Of a DNA stretch of 64,000 bases, positions 36,461-46,100 are shown in pieces. Positions within the stretch are counted from its first letter, which is position 1. Every line of letters begins with the position of its first letter. The translations under genes were made by a program, and so were the position numbers. The notes under the pieces were generated by a model, which searched no databases, was not told the DNA's origin, and worked only from the letters and a program-made list of their open reading frames with translations. Source of the DNA: G963556115 sp963666605 (lineage in GTDB: Bacteria > Planctomycetota > SZUA-567). Where the stretch lies: assembly GCA_965140405.1 (NCBI GenBank), contig OZ223208.1:124001-188000 (forward strand). The letters are read 5' to 3'.

Positions 36461-38554
36461 ATGGCTGAGATTCTAAGTTCCGCCTGGAGCTATCTAATTG
36501 TAATTTTTGCATTCTCAATTCTCATTTTTATACATGAACTTGGACACTACTGTGCTGCACTATTAGTAGGTGTAAGACCTGAGAGGTTCTTTGTAGGGTT
36601 TGATATTTACGGACTATGTATTTCAAAAGAATACAAAGGCTGTGTTTATGGTATAGGCCTACTGCCACTGGGTGGATACTGCAAACTGACTGGACAGTCA
36701 GACGATCCACGTGAGCAGAAACATAATGCTAGCAAAGGGTATAAAAATTACGACTATAACGCCAAACCACTCTGGGCGAGAGCTCTGATAATTAGTGCTG
36801 GTGTAATAATGAATCTAATATTTGGATTTATACTACTTATGTATGGCTTCATGCAGGGAGTTCCTACAAGCCCGTCAGTTGCCGGTATTGTAGTTGAGAA
36901 CACTCCTGCAGCAAATGCAGACATCAAGTCTGGCGATATCATTCTCGCTATTAACGGCGAAAAAATGCCAAACTTTGGCAAAGTCAAAGAGACCCTTGTA
37001 ATGAACCCTGGCGAAACCTTTGACCTAACTCTAGAGCGTAACGGCAAAAATATACACCGTAGAGTAATGGGCAACCAAGGGCCAGAAGGTCTAAACCAGA
37101 TTGGTCTTATGCCTGCCTTCAGCACAACTATATCTGGAGTTAATACCGAATTACCTTTCGAAAAGAAGTACTTCACAGACACTATCCAAGAAAATGATAT
37201 TATAACCAGTATAAATGGTGAACCTATCAACTCTGAGATTACTGAAGGGTACAAAGTACTTGACGCGGTAAACTCAAATGTCGGTAAAAATATCGACCTT
37301 ACAATAAGGAGAAATGATAAAGAACTAAATCTTTCCCTTCCTGTACTAGGAGCAGGTAGTTATGATATTGGCTACAGAGTAGCTATCGGAGTCAACGGAG
37401 TAATCGAAAATTCTCCTGCTGAAAGAGCCGGACTAGAAGCTGGAGACAGTATTATCTCTATAGAGGTTGACGGTAAGGATGTCCCACTTATAAACGCTTC
37501 TAGCTTTATAAAAGCAGTCACCTCCCAAGCATTCCTACCAGTAAAGGTAGAATACCTAAGAGACGGCAAAAGCCTTACTAGCACCATAAAACCTGTATTT
37601 ATGGGCTGGAATGAAGAAATTTCTCAAAATGAAGACAGCCTCCTTGGAGTCGGAGTAGACGGTAACATTGTTACCAAGATACTTGTAGAAGATTCTCCAC
37701 TCAAGTCTGGAGACAAGATCACTGCTATCAACGGCAAGATTCTTGATAAAAACAAAGAAATACGTGAACAGGTCGCCCTAGCTTGTACAGCTCCTGTAAT
37801 TATCAACACAACAAGGCAACAGGGAATATCTATTACCCCTGCCATCTCGTTAGATACAGCTACAGCCCAGATTGGTATCTCAATGGAACCACTTCCAAAG
37901 GTTCTAAAAGTTATCAAGGGAAGCGAAGCAAGTAAGTTCCTCACACCAGGTAGCGCCGTCAATATGATTCTTCTCAGTCCAGACCTTGAGAGTACAGCTG
38001 TTACTTGGTTTGACAGAAATTCCAAAGAGCAGAAACCACACATATTTAAGACACCAAAGGAGATGCTAAATAACCCTCAAACAGCAGATATCTCTGGATA
38101 CCTACCCTTCGGTCTGAACATGTCAAAAGTAATACACCCAGTAGATAGCTACTATGAAGCAGCAGTACTTGCAACAGACAAAACAATTGATATGTCCCTT
38201 ACAATCTATAAGCTACTCCACAAGCTTATTGTCAACGATATATCTACTCAGGCTATCTCCGGACCTATTGGTATTCTAAGAATCATGAAAAATACAGCTG
38301 AAGGTAGTGACGGATTTATGAGAATTATATCTCTACTAGCACTACTTAGTATAAATTTAGCTGTTGTAAACCTACTTCCATTCCCTGTATTAGATGGTGG
38401 ACACCTCGTATTTATCATCTACGAATGGATCACGCGTAGACCACCAAGTGAGAAGTTTAGAATAGCTGCTCAGTACTTCGGAGCGATCTGTCTATTCTCA
38501 CTTATGATTTATGTTACACTCAATGATGTTATAAAGTGGGTCTCTGGTTCTTAA
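36461..38554 (+). CDS. rseP: RseP-like site-2 intramembrane metalloprotease with four PDZ repeats
   Basis: Inner-membrane zinc protease. The zinc motif HELGH lies in the first helix (about 26-30), and the second active-site segment NLLPFPVLDGGH is near residue 640. Between them are about four PDZ-like repeats recognisable by SGDIILAINGEKM, ENDIITSINGEPI, AGDSIISIEVDGK and SGDKITAINGKIL. RseP usually has two PDZ domains and about 450 residues; this one has 697. In known bacteria it cleaves anti-sigma factors and remnant signal peptides. The substrate here is unknown. Confidence 0.93.
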   Translation: MAEILSSAWSYLIVIFAFSILIFIHELGHYCAALLVGVRPERFFVGFDIYGLCISKEYKGCVYGIGLLPLGGYCKLTGQSDDPREQKHNASKGYKNYDYNAKPLWARALIISAGVIMNLIFGFILLMYGFMQGVPTSPSVAGIVVENTPAANADIKSGDIILAINGEKMPNFGKVKETLVMNPGETFDLTLERNGKNIHRRVMGNQGPEGLNQIGLMPAFSTTISGVNTELPFEKKYFTDTIQENDIITSINGEPINSEITEGYKVLDAVNSNVGKNIDLTIRRNDKELNLSLPVLGAGSYDIGYRVAIGVNGVIENSPAERAGLEAGDSIISIEVDGKDVPLINASSFIKAVTSQAFLPVKVEYLRDGKSLTSTIKPVFMGWNEEISQNEDSLLGVGVDGNIVTKILVEDSPLKSGDKITAINGKILDKNKEIREQVALACTAPVIINTTRQQGISITPAISLDTATAQIGISMEPLPKVLKVIKGSEASKFLTPGSAVNMILLSPDLESTAVTWFDRNSKEQKPHIFKTPKEMLNNPQTADISGYLPFGLNMSKVIHPVDSYYEAAVLATDKTIDMSLTIYKLLHKLIVNDISTQAISGPIGILRIMKNTAEGSDGFMRIISLLALLSINLAVVNLLPFPVLDGGHLVFIIYEWITRRPPSEKFRIAAQYFGAICLFSLMIYVTLNDVIKWVSGS

Positions 38555-38582
38555 CAGCACTGTATCGGTAGTGAGCTCATAA

Positions 38583-39449
38583 ATGACAGAAATGAGAAGA
38601 CAACTAATAATTAATGCTGACGATCTAGGATTATCAGAAGAGGTCAGTCTTGGTATCGAGCAGAGCTATACAACAGGAGTTGTTAGCTCTGCAAGTCTAA
38701 TGGCAAATATGCCCGGTTTTGATGAAGGGGTACAGGTAGCACTACGTAACCCTGACCTTGGCATAGGAGTACACCTCAACCTTATCAGGGGAAAACCCAT
38801 AACATCTGTTGACGACGCTTTCCCACTACTTGCTAATGGAAAGTTTATTGACAACATATTCCATATAGGTCGCTTATCAGCAAACCCAGACTACCTAAGA
38901 GCTGCTGAAAACGAATACAGAGCTCAAATTGAGAAGATACTAGATAGCGGAGTAAAACCTGATCATCTTGATTTTGAAAAACACCATGGGATATGGAAAA
39001 GCTTGTATACAGTTGCTGATCGTCTAGCCAAAGAGTACAAATTAGCAATAAGATCTTATAGCGAACCACTATTCTTTGTTATGCAGAACCTGCCCTTTGC
39101 AGGGTACAATAAATTCTGGAACTCACTACACTTAAAATTTTATAACACCTTCTGGCATAGAGGCTTTACCTCACCCTCTCCAGACTACTTCTTTGGTCAG
39201 ACCCATATAGGAGAAATTAACAAGAGCTATCTACTCTCCCTCATAAAGAACCTACCGGCTGGAATTTCAGAACTAATGACCCACCCAGGGCACAACTCTA
39301 TTACAGGAAACGTTGAAAAAGCTATAGGTAAATCATGGATCACAGGTAAACGCGAGGAAGAGCTAAAAGCACTCACTGATAGCGAAATAATAGAAAAACT
39401 TGACGAATCAGATATAGAAGTAACAACCTTTAAAGAAGGTTTAATGTAA
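38583..39449 (+). CDS. YdjC/ChbG-HpnK family carbohydrate deacetylase
   Basis: A 288-residue enzyme of the YdjC fold. The family motif NADDLGLSEEVSLGI begins near residue 11, with GVHLNLIRGKPI and HLDFEKHHG supplying metal ligands, and ELMTHPGHNS near the end. Known members remove acetyl groups from chitooligosaccharides or hopanoid sugars. It starts 28 bases after rseP. A second Met three codons on is an alternative start; neither has a clear ribosome binding site. Confidence 0.9.
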   Translation: MTEMRRQLIINADDLGLSEEVSLGIEQSYTTGVVSSASLMANMPGFDEGVQVALRNPDLGIGVHLNLIRGKPITSVDDAFPLLANGKFIDNIFHIGRLSANPDYLRAAENEYRAQIEKILDSGVKPDHLDFEKHHGIWKSLYTVADRLAKEYKLAIRSYSEPLFFVMQNLPFAGYNKFWNSLHLKFYNTFWHRGFTSPSPDYFFGQTHIGEINKSYLLSLIKNLPAGISELMTHPGHNSITGNVEKAIGKSWITGKREEELKALTDSEIIEKLDESDIEVTTFKEGLM

Positions 39450-39501
39450 ATCAAATACATATATTATTAACTATTATTACTTATAAAGGAGGTTGATAAC
39501 A

Positions 39502-40200
39502 ATGCTAGGTTTTTTTGATCCACTATACTTACTAATTATAGGTCCAACAATACTACTATCAATCTGGGCGCAGTCTAGAGTAAAAGGAGCATACAGCAAA
39601 TGGAGTAAAGTAGCGACAAAACGAGGCATGCGAGGAGCAGATGCAGCTAGATATATGCTTTCAAAAGAGGGCATAAATAATGTAAGAATTGAAATGGTTG
39701 ACGGCTGGCTCAGTGACCATTACGATCCTGCCTCACGAGTCCTTCGCCTCTCTCCACAAGTCTTTAACGGTAATAGTGTTGCCTCAGTAGGTATTGCCTG
39801 TCATGAAGCAGGACATGCTTTACAACATGCTGAAAAATACCCATTTCTAGGAATTAGGAGTGCCCTCGTTCCAGCCGCAAACATAGGCAGTAAGCTATCT
39901 TGGATAATAATTTTCGCAGGTATGATTATTGGGTTTGCTGGACTTGCAAAGCTTGGCGTAGTACTTTTTGGCTTCGTAGTACTATTCCAACTAGTCACCT
40001 TGCCTGTAGAGTTCAACGCCTCTTCTCGAGCAAAACTAGCTTTAGCTCATAACGGCATACTTAGTGACAACTACGAGATTGAAGGGGTAAACAGCGTACT
40101 CAATGCAGCAGCTATGACCTACGTCGCTGCGACAATTGCTGCTCTGGCACAGATGCTCTACTTCGCTCTCAGAGTCTTCGGTGGTAGCAGTAGAGACTAA
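39502..40200 (+). CDS. YugP-type neutral zinc metallopeptidase
   Basis: A membrane-anchored zinc peptidase of about 232 residues. The zinc motif CHEAGHALQH lies near residue 105, between a first hydrophobic segment (PLYLLIIGPTILLSIW) and two further helices (IIIFAGMIIGFAGL, VVLFGFVVLFQLVTL). AAAGGAGG nine bases upstream of the ATG at 39502 decides the start over an in-frame TTG at 39493. The family is widespread and its substrates are unknown. Confidence 0.9.
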   Translation: MLGFFDPLYLLIIGPTILLSIWAQSRVKGAYSKWSKVATKRGMRGADAARYMLSKEGINNVRIEMVDGWLSDHYDPASRVLRLSPQVFNGNSVASVGIACHEAGHALQHAEKYPFLGIRSALVPAANIGSKLSWIIIFAGMIIGFAGLAKLGVVLFGFVVLFQLVTLPVEFNASSRAKLALAHNGILSDNYEIEGVNSVLNAAAMTYVAATIAALAQMLYFALRVFGGSSRD

Positions 40201-40232
40201 TAAAAGATATGAAAAAGGGAAAAGAGACACTA

Positions 40233-41540
40233 ATGAAGTTAACAGCTGATCTACACAGCCACTCTGGACATGCCGGAGGGGTCGGTTCTATCTCACTTGA
40301 AGGCATTGCAGAAACCATGAAACTCAAAGGAATTGATGTCTTTGGTAGTGGTGACTGTTTACAACCAGAGTGGAATAAATTTCTAAAAGACAACTTTACC
40401 GCAGCAGAAAAGGGTCTATTCAAGATCAAAGAGAGCGAGAATGCACGCTTTCTCTTGCAGACAGAGATTATTATTACTTCCCCTGCTAGATACGGCGGCA
40501 GAAAAACCGTACACACTATACTACTCTTCCCAACATTTGAAGCCACTAAAAAAGCCATGGCACTACTAAAGGGCTGGGAAGTAAAAATAAATATGGGACG
40601 CCCATTTCTAAAGTGTGATAGCAGCGAAGACGTTTCAGAAAAGATGTTCAGCCTTACCGGCATCGCACCAGAGATACTCGTTATCCCTGCACACGTGCTT
40701 ACCCCGCAAGGCGTATACGGTCCTGAACGACCTGTTACATTCCTAGCAGATTTCTATGGAGAGTTTGCTAGTGAAATATATGCGGTTGAGACTGGCCTTT
40801 CAGCCGACCCAGAAATACTAGCTCTAATTCCGGAGTTAGACAACAGAGCTTTGATTTCAAATTCGGACTGCCATAGTGCAGCTTTAAATAGGGTTGGCAG
40901 AGAGTATACCGCTTATAACGTAACGGAGAAAAGCTACCACGGTATTATTGAAGCAATCAAGACAAGGAGTATCGCATATACTGCAGAATTCACCCCTTCA
41001 GAAGGTAGATACTTTCTGACAGGTCATAGAGAAGGTGTCAAAGGTCATAAGAAGGGTGAGTACTGCTACTACTCACCCGACAAATCTCCAGAGTTCTGTC
41101 CTATCTGCTCCAAGCCACTCACCAAAGGGGTACTAGAACGAGCTCTCGAACTCGGCACACTTCAAGGAGAGCCCCGAACACTTAAAACAATTACCCCGAA
41201 GCAGAAGTATCTAACCCTTATCCCACTTACAGAAGCAATAGCTGCAGGATATAAGGTTAAGAATTCTTCATCAAAAAAGGTACTTGCAGAATTTGAAAGA
41301 ATAATTAAACTTGTTGGTACTGAAGAAGCACTCTGGACAATGGACTATAAAGATATAGAGGAAAAGTTGAAAGAGCATGCAGAGGACTCTACTCTTGCAG
41401 CACTCAAAGATATTATAGATGGCAACTACTCCTTTACCCCGCTTGGCTTTGATGGTGAGTACGGTACACTCGAGCTTGGCAAGAAGGAAGCTTGGTTTGG
41501 TCACTCAGTAGTTAATGGCGGTATGGCAACACTCTTTTAA
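40233..41540 (+). CDS. Endonuclease Q-like PHP-domain protein
   Basis: PHP metal-dependent nuclease family. About 435 residues. Metal motifs: DLHSHSGHAG at the N-terminus, FGSGDCLQPEW, the TEIIIT region, VIPAHVLTP, AVETGLSADPE and ISNSDCHSAA. A zinc-finger segment CYYSPDKSPEFCPICSKP follows the PHP core, as in EndoQ. EndoQ, best known in archaea and some bacilli, nicks DNA 5' of deaminated bases and abasic sites, starting repair. The open frame extends to 40209; ATG 40233 is preferred for the family-like MKLTADLHSH start. The last 110 residues are a helical extension. Confidence 0.87.
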   Translation: MKLTADLHSHSGHAGGVGSISLEGIAETMKLKGIDVFGSGDCLQPEWNKFLKDNFTAAEKGLFKIKESENARFLLQTEIIITSPARYGGRKTVHTILLFPTFEATKKAMALLKGWEVKINMGRPFLKCDSSEDVSEKMFSLTGIAPEILVIPAHVLTPQGVYGPERPVTFLADFYGEFASEIYAVETGLSADPEILALIPELDNRALISNSDCHSAALNRVGREYTAYNVTEKSYHGIIEAIKTRSIAYTAEFTPSEGRYFLTGHREGVKGHKKGEYCYYSPDKSPEFCPICSKPLTKGVLERALELGTLQGEPRTLKTITPKQKYLTLIPLTEAIAAGYKVKNSSSKKVLAEFERIIKLVGTEEALWTMDYKDIEEKLKEHAEDSTLAALKDIIDGNYSFTPLGFDGEYGTLELGKKEAWFGHSVVNGGMATLF

Positions 41541-41568
41541 TTTTGATAAACTACAAAAGCGAGATAAT

Positions 41569-41760
41569 ATGAACAAGTATGTACGAGCATTCTTCTTACC
41601 TATAATGATTTTAGCAGGTATATTCACCTGTACTATGTGCGTAATCATTACAGGTCCACTCGCCTTAAAACACTGGCTACAAGAGCGTAAATTAGCTCCA
41701 ACTGATATTGCAAATGACGAAAAATATGTTGCAGCATACCATGAGCAACTTAAGAGATAA
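41569..41760 (+). CDS. Small single-helix membrane protein
   Basis: A 63-residue protein starting at the ATG following a GAGATA segment. One strong hydrophobic helix (about 8-28, FFLPIMILAGIFTCTMCVII) is followed by a charged tail. It lies 28 bases after the EndoQ-like gene and directly before a terminator, so it is the last gene of the run. The frame is open further upstream, but that would overlap the EndoQ-like gene. Family not recognised. Confidence 0.55.
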   Translation: MNKYVRAFFLPIMILAGIFTCTMCVIITGPLALKHWLQERKLAPTDIANDEKYVAAYHEQLKR

Positions 41761-41763
41761 AGC

Positions 41764-41800
41764 AACAAACACCCTAGTAATCGCTAGGATGTTTGTTTAT
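41764..41800 (+). terminator. Intrinsic terminator
   Basis: A 14-base stem with one mismatch (41764-41777 with 41784-41797), TAATCG loop and a T-rich tail, between convergent genes. Confidence 0.7.
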
Positions 41801-41822
41801 TGACAAGATTTTACTCACACCT

Positions 41823-42491
41823 TTACTTCATACGGCGGTGTAATTGTAACCCAGAGAGTTCAGCAATCTGCTTCATCATACGCATAGAGAGTTCATCGAC
41901 TAATTCTTTTCTTCTAGCTTTACTAGAGCTATGATATTGCAAGCTAAGAGCAGTCGTATCGATAAGCTTTCCATAATGCACCTCCGCTCTCTTATGAAAA
42001 TGGAACTTACCGCCAGTTTCGTGAATATCACGAGTCCCTCTCAGCCCTAAAGGCAGTATTGGTGCACCACTTTCAAGTGCCAACAGAGCAGCACCAGGTC
42101 TAGGTAGACGCAGAGACTCACCACTATTTAGATGACCTTCAGGAAATATCATTACAACATCCCCTTTACCCAAATACCCTAGTGCAACTTTAAACATCTC
42201 CACAATACTATCTTTTCGAGTTCTACTAAGTGGTATGCACCTTGCACTTCGCAACATATACCCAAAGACTGGGTGAACAAATGGATCTTCCTGAACAATC
42301 GTATGTGTTGGCGAGAGTCTAGAAATATTGATTAACGATGTCAATATAACTCCATCGACAAGACTGGAATGGCTCGGCGTAATAATAACGCTTCCAGATT
42401 TAGGAAGTCTATCTCTTCCTACAATCTTCTTTACAAACCAACGAGTTCCAAGGTAGCATCCGGCCTTTATCAAGGAGTATGATTTTATCAT
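41823..42491 (-). CDS. PlsC-type 1-acyl-sn-glycerol-3-phosphate acyltransferase
   Basis: Phospholipid-synthesis acyltransferase of 222 residues. The catalytic HX4D motif is TPSHSSLVDGV, and the phosphate-binding motif is IFPEGHLNSGE; PILPLGLRGT is the fourth block. It likely acylates lysophosphatidate at the inner membrane. Its start immediately follows the Hsp33 stop (no gap), so translation is coupled. Confidence 0.92.
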   Translation of the reverse strand: MIKSYSLIKAGCYLGTRWFVKKIVGRDRLPKSGSVIITPSHSSLVDGVILTSLINISRLSPTHTIVQEDPFVHPVFGYMLRSARCIPLSRTRKDSIVEMFKVALGYLGKGDVVMIFPEGHLNSGESLRLPRPGAALLALESGAPILPLGLRGTRDIHETGGKFHFHKRAEVHYGKLIDTTALSLQYHSSSKARRKELVDELSMRMMKQIAELSGLQLHRRMK

Positions 42492-43346
42492 CTACAGCAT
42501 ACCCTTTATCTCTGCATCAGTTATACGGTAATCATTTCCGCAGAAGTGGCAGGTAACATCTTGACCTTTTCCTTCATTTGCTATTTCTTGAAGTTCAATT
42601 TTATCAAGTGATTCAAGCATTGCCACCACCTTTTCTCTTGAACATTCACAAGAGAAGTTGAATTCATGAACCCCTTTAATTTCCAGATCATCAAGTTTCA
42701 ATACCTTTTTAAGTTGCTCCCAATCATATTCACTTGCTAGAAATTTCAAAACATCCTTATCTTCAAAGCTCTCAAGTACAGGGAGAAATTTCTCTGAATC
42801 GCCATCGGGCATCTTTTCAGCAATTATTGCAACAGCCTTACAAATGTAGCCATCTTTGAGTTCAGCGTATATTTCAGCAGCCGTAGGACGCTGGAGTGTT
42901 TCATTGTAATATCTAGCTAGAGCAGCACGAATATTTGCCGGATTCAACGTATAAACAGAATTTGATATGATCTGACTCTCATTAAACTGAATTATACAGA
43001 AGTTACCCTCTTTAGTCAGGACATCACCAATTTCAAGATTCTTTTTACCATCAAGTTCTCCAAGGATCTTGATATTTGTATATCCTCGTAGACCACCATT
43101 GGCAGTTGCCTCAAAAAGACCTCCTTGCACAGACTCTTCAGTAATCAGCTGCATACTGATCTTCTCATCCTTACCCGCGATATTACTTGCCATTACAGCG
43201 GCTGCAGACATACCGTGAGCAAGCACTAGAGAGGCTGCAGGCCCTGAGAGGTGCCTTCTTTCAAGATTCTTCACTGACTCTGTGACATCAACAAATGTGA
43301 CAGCAATTTTACTATTTTTACTCAATGCTTGTATTGCACTATCCAC
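42492..43346 (-). CDS. hslO: Hsp33 redox-regulated chaperonin
   Basis: A holdase chaperone of 284 residues activated by oxidation. The core has GGLRGYT; the C-terminal zinc switch has FSCECS and CHFCG (CxC and CxxC), so the redox switch is intact. It complements the rubrerythrin/desulfoferrodoxin oxygen defence elsewhere in the window. PlsC follows directly. Confidence 0.95.
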   Translation of the reverse strand: MDSAIQALSKNSKIAVTFVDVTESVKNLERRHLSGPAASLVLAHGMSAAAVMASNIAGKDEKISMQLITEESVQGGLFEATANGGLRGYTNIKILGELDGKKNLEIGDVLTKEGNFCIIQFNESQIISNSVYTLNPANIRAALARYYNETLQRPTAAEIYAELKDGYICKAVAIIAEKMPDGDSEKFLPVLESFEDKDVLKFLASEYDWEQLKKVLKLDDLEIKGVHEFNFSCECSREKVVAMLESLDKIELQEIANEGKGQDVTCHFCGNDYRITDAEIKGML

Positions 43347-43641
43347 AATTATACTCCTGCTATTATAGTTTTAATTTTATTGTAATGGGTATATTATATG
43401 TATTATTGCTGTATCTTCCACAATGATTTTATTTGCATACAATCTTTTTTGGCGTAATATATATCTTATACGAGTAGCAAATCAATCAACCTTTATAGAG
43501 AGTATTGATATTTAAAAAAAGACTGTTAAATTCTACTTTGAAAGAGTCTTTATGAAAAATACTGCCAAATTACTTCTCTTTTTTTTTATAATTATTATTA
43601 CCCTTATTATATTATTTAAAGGGTATATAGGAGTGTTTTTA

Positions 43642-44274
43642 ATGTCTAAAGAAATATCTGTTAGTGTTATTCAAACTGGAATTTATGGAGTCAATACCTA
43701 TATTATAACTTCGGAACATGACAATATTATTATTGATCCAGGTGGTGACAGTAATGAGATTATATCCATGATTGATACGTCAAAGAATAATTTAATTCTG
43801 ATCACGCACTCGCATTATGATCATATCGGTGCACTTAATGATCTTCTAAATGACTTGCCTTCAGGTACAGAGTACTATGCACATAAAATATGCGCAGAAC
43901 GAGTATGTGATCCAGAGCTGAACCTCAGCAAAACACTCACTGGAACTCCATATACGGGAAAACCTGCGACTAAAACTATTTCAGACAAGGAAAAAATTCT
44001 CAGAGGAGATATCCAAATAGAGGCTCTGCACGTACCCGGACACGCACCTGGACATCTCTGTTATTACCTTCAAAGTGAAGGTATATTATTTAGTGGAGAC
44101 ACTATTTTTGCCAATGGCATAGGCAGAACAGATCTACCGGGTGGAGACACCCAGACATTACTAGACCACTGCCGTAATATCCTCAACATTCTACCACCAG
44201 AGACGACCATCCTTTCAGGACATGGCCCAGCAACAACAGTCATGAGGGAGAAGTCTTCAAACCCATATTTATAA
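43642..44274 (+). CDS. Metallo-beta-lactamase-fold hydrolase (glyoxalase II-like)
   Basis: About 210 residues. Zinc motif THSHYDHIGA, the later His in VPGHAPGHLCYY, Asp in FSGDTIF and His in LSGHGPATT complete the binuclear site. The YDH form is less common than HxHxDH glyoxalase II (ADH) but functional. The frame extends to ATG 43552 with a hydrophobic N-terminus that could be a membrane anchor; AGGAG eight bases before ATG 43642 supports the shorter soluble form. A paralog follows at 44676. Confidence 0.85.
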   Translation: MSKEISVSVIQTGIYGVNTYIITSEHDNIIIDPGGDSNEIISMIDTSKNNLILITHSHYDHIGALNDLLNDLPSGTEYYAHKICAERVCDPELNLSKTLTGTPYTGKPATKTISDKEKILRGDIQIEALHVPGHAPGHLCYYLQSEGILFSGDTIFANGIGRTDLPGGDTQTLLDHCRNILNILPPETTILSGHGPATTVMREKSSNPYL

Positions 44275-44554
44275 CCCATTATCTATTATTTCACAATTTT
44301 ACAACTAACTTTCTATCTCATGCATACCCACAGAAGATAGTGCTTTTTCAGCTACACACTATAGTATTATCAAGGATTTCTACAAAATAGACTATAGCAC
44401 GATAATACGAAGCGGTATAAAGTATTAAAATAACACTCAAGATAGTCAAGTAGCCTAAATAAGCGACCACGTCCTACTATAATACTAATTCAAGCAATTA
44501 AAACATATAAGCAAACAAATAGCCCACCAAACAATCTACTAGCATAAATTTAAT

Positions 44555-44582
44555 TTGACATTACACTCAGAAACCCTATAGT
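44555..44582 (+). promoter_or_regulatory. Sigma-70-type promoter upstream of the second hydrolase gene
   Basis: TTGACA, 16-base spacer, TATAGT. It lies in the 401-base gap 44275-44675, which otherwise holds no gene that I can support, and points to the frameshifted hydrolase gene about 95 bases downstream. Confidence 0.65.
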
Positions 44583-44675
44583 TTGTAATCGAAATACCGA
44601 GAATCCTTAATTTAATTAACAATGCATATGGAATAATAATTCGACAATCAAAAAACCAAGTCTACTACGGAAGAG

Positions 44676-45351
44676 ATGAAAACGAGTATGAGTACAATGA
44701 CAGCAGAGAGTGAAAAGATAGAAGTAAATTGTATTGTAACAGGTGAGCTTGAAGTAAACACATTTATTATATCCTCCGATGATAGCGCTATAATCATAGA
44801 TCCAGGTGGTAATCCCGAGTTAATCATCCCAGTTGTAGAACAATATGAAAATATTTTAATACTCCTAACCCACTGCCATTACGACCACAGCGGTGCGACC
44901 AACGATTTACTTGATGCACTCCCTAGAGCACAGTATGCAGCACATCCAGCATGCATCAGAGACGCAAGTAACAAAGATCATAATCTATGCCAATTCCTAA
45001 TGAATATAGACTACGAAGTATACAACAAGCCAACATTTATGATAAATCATAGAGAAGAATTTACTTGTGGGAATATTAAAATGCAAGGCATTCACAGCAC
45101 AGGGACATAGTGCAGGGCACCTTTGTTACGCTATCCCAACTGAAAATATAGTATTTTGTGGCGATCTACTCACTGCTGAAGATATTGGCAGGCATGACGT
45201 ACCAGGCAGCAACCTAGAGAGCATGATAATAGACTGTAAGACTTTATTTGAGCAAATATCAGTAGAAGCAACTATATATCCTGGACACGGCAGAGAAATC
45301 TCAGTACGAGAGATCAAAAAGACCAACCCACATCTAAAAAAGTTTTACTAA
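44676..45351 (+). pseudogene. Frameshifted metallo-beta-lactamase-fold hydrolase (paralog of 43642-44274)
   Basis: The first frame (44676-45110) gives an intact N-terminal half with THCHYDHSGA, then stops. The second frame (to 45351) continues with GHSAGHLCYAI, FCGDLLTAEDIG and YPGHGREISV, matching the C-terminal half of the upstream paralog. Removing one G from the run at 45103-45105 restores a continuous protein (STGHSAGHL). So a single-base insertion breaks the gene, or the assembly has an error. All metal ligands are conserved across the two pieces, suggesting recent inactivation or an artefact. GGAAGAG abuts ATG 44676; ATG 44688 is better spaced. Confidence 0.85.
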
Positions 45352-45474
45352 AGACTTTTTCTAAATATACAGCAAAGTACAGTGTTCAAAATAGTACTAC
45401 TATATATATTAAAAAAAGCTTACTTGTAAAAATTATAGAGAACAAATAATTTTATATTTTACCATTTATCAAGC

Positions 45475-45512
45475 AAAACAGCCTACAATACAAGTGTATT
45501 GTAGGCTGTTTT
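45475..45512. terminator. Bidirectional intrinsic terminator
   Basis: Perfect 17-base-pair stem (45475-45491 with 45496-45512) with AAGT loop, between the frameshifted hydrolase and the convergent lipoprotein gene. Confidence 0.9.
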
Positions 45513-45536
45513 AAAAATAATAGTATCATACAAACA

Positions 45537-45968
45537 TTAGAATGTTTCGAAATCCACTTCAGCGCCTTGTTTTACACCACCAGGCCAGAGATTTTCTCTA
45601 TAATTTCTCTGAGCGTATTCCCTATCGCCTGCAATCGCTGCTTCAGTATGACCTACACCAGGAATTTCGACTTCATCTATCTGAATATCGTTGAAATGAC
45701 CCTCATTACCAGCCAAGCTCATGAGATCTTGATTAGCGATCTGACTCTCATGAATAGGTGCAAACTTTTGATTTACAGGTTCATCCTTCTGTGAGAGCTG
45801 TGGAATTCTTTTAAATGCAGGAGCTTGTACATCTACAACCTGTTTCTGCCCAATTCTAGGGCTACACTTTCCATCTACACACGCAACTTCAGAAGACTTA
45901 TCCTTACACCCAGCCGCTACTAAAACTGCCATAGCAAGCACAAACATTGTGAAATTTTTAATACTCAT
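45537..45968 (-). CDS. Predicted small lipoprotein
   Basis: A 143-residue protein with a lipoprotein signal peptide: basic start, hydrophobic run, and lipobox LVAAGC at residues 16-21, then charged KDKSSE. The mature part has a Cys pair (CVDGKCSP) and is polar and probably disordered. It follows the CheW gene by about 130 bases on the same strand and could be co-transcribed. No family recognised. Confidence 0.75.
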   Translation of the reverse strand: MSIKNFTMFVLAMAVLVAAGCKDKSSEVACVDGKCSPRIGQKQVVDVQAPAFKRIPQLSQKDEPVNQKFAPIHESQIANQDLMSLAGNEGHFNDIQIDEVEIPGVGHTEAAIAGDREYAQRNYRENLWPGGVKQGAEVDFETF

Positions 45969-46100
45969 ATTATCCCCTTATATCAGATATTTAAATAGAT
46001 TAGTTTGGAAGTTTTCAATTCTCTTCGTATAACTTATCGGATATAAGTTGATAATAAATCTAGCCAAAATCTTAAAAAAACACGATTTATTAAAATATTA

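Noticed and set aside
43552..43641. N-terminal membrane anchor of the first metallo-beta-lactamase-fold hydrolase
   Set aside because: The frame is open and hydrophobic, but a better ribosome binding site supports ATG 43642; kept only as an alternative.
44275..44675. Possible small RNA between the two hydrolase genes
   Set aside because: Only weak imperfect repeats and no terminator are seen; nothing beyond the promoter at 44555-44582 is supportable.
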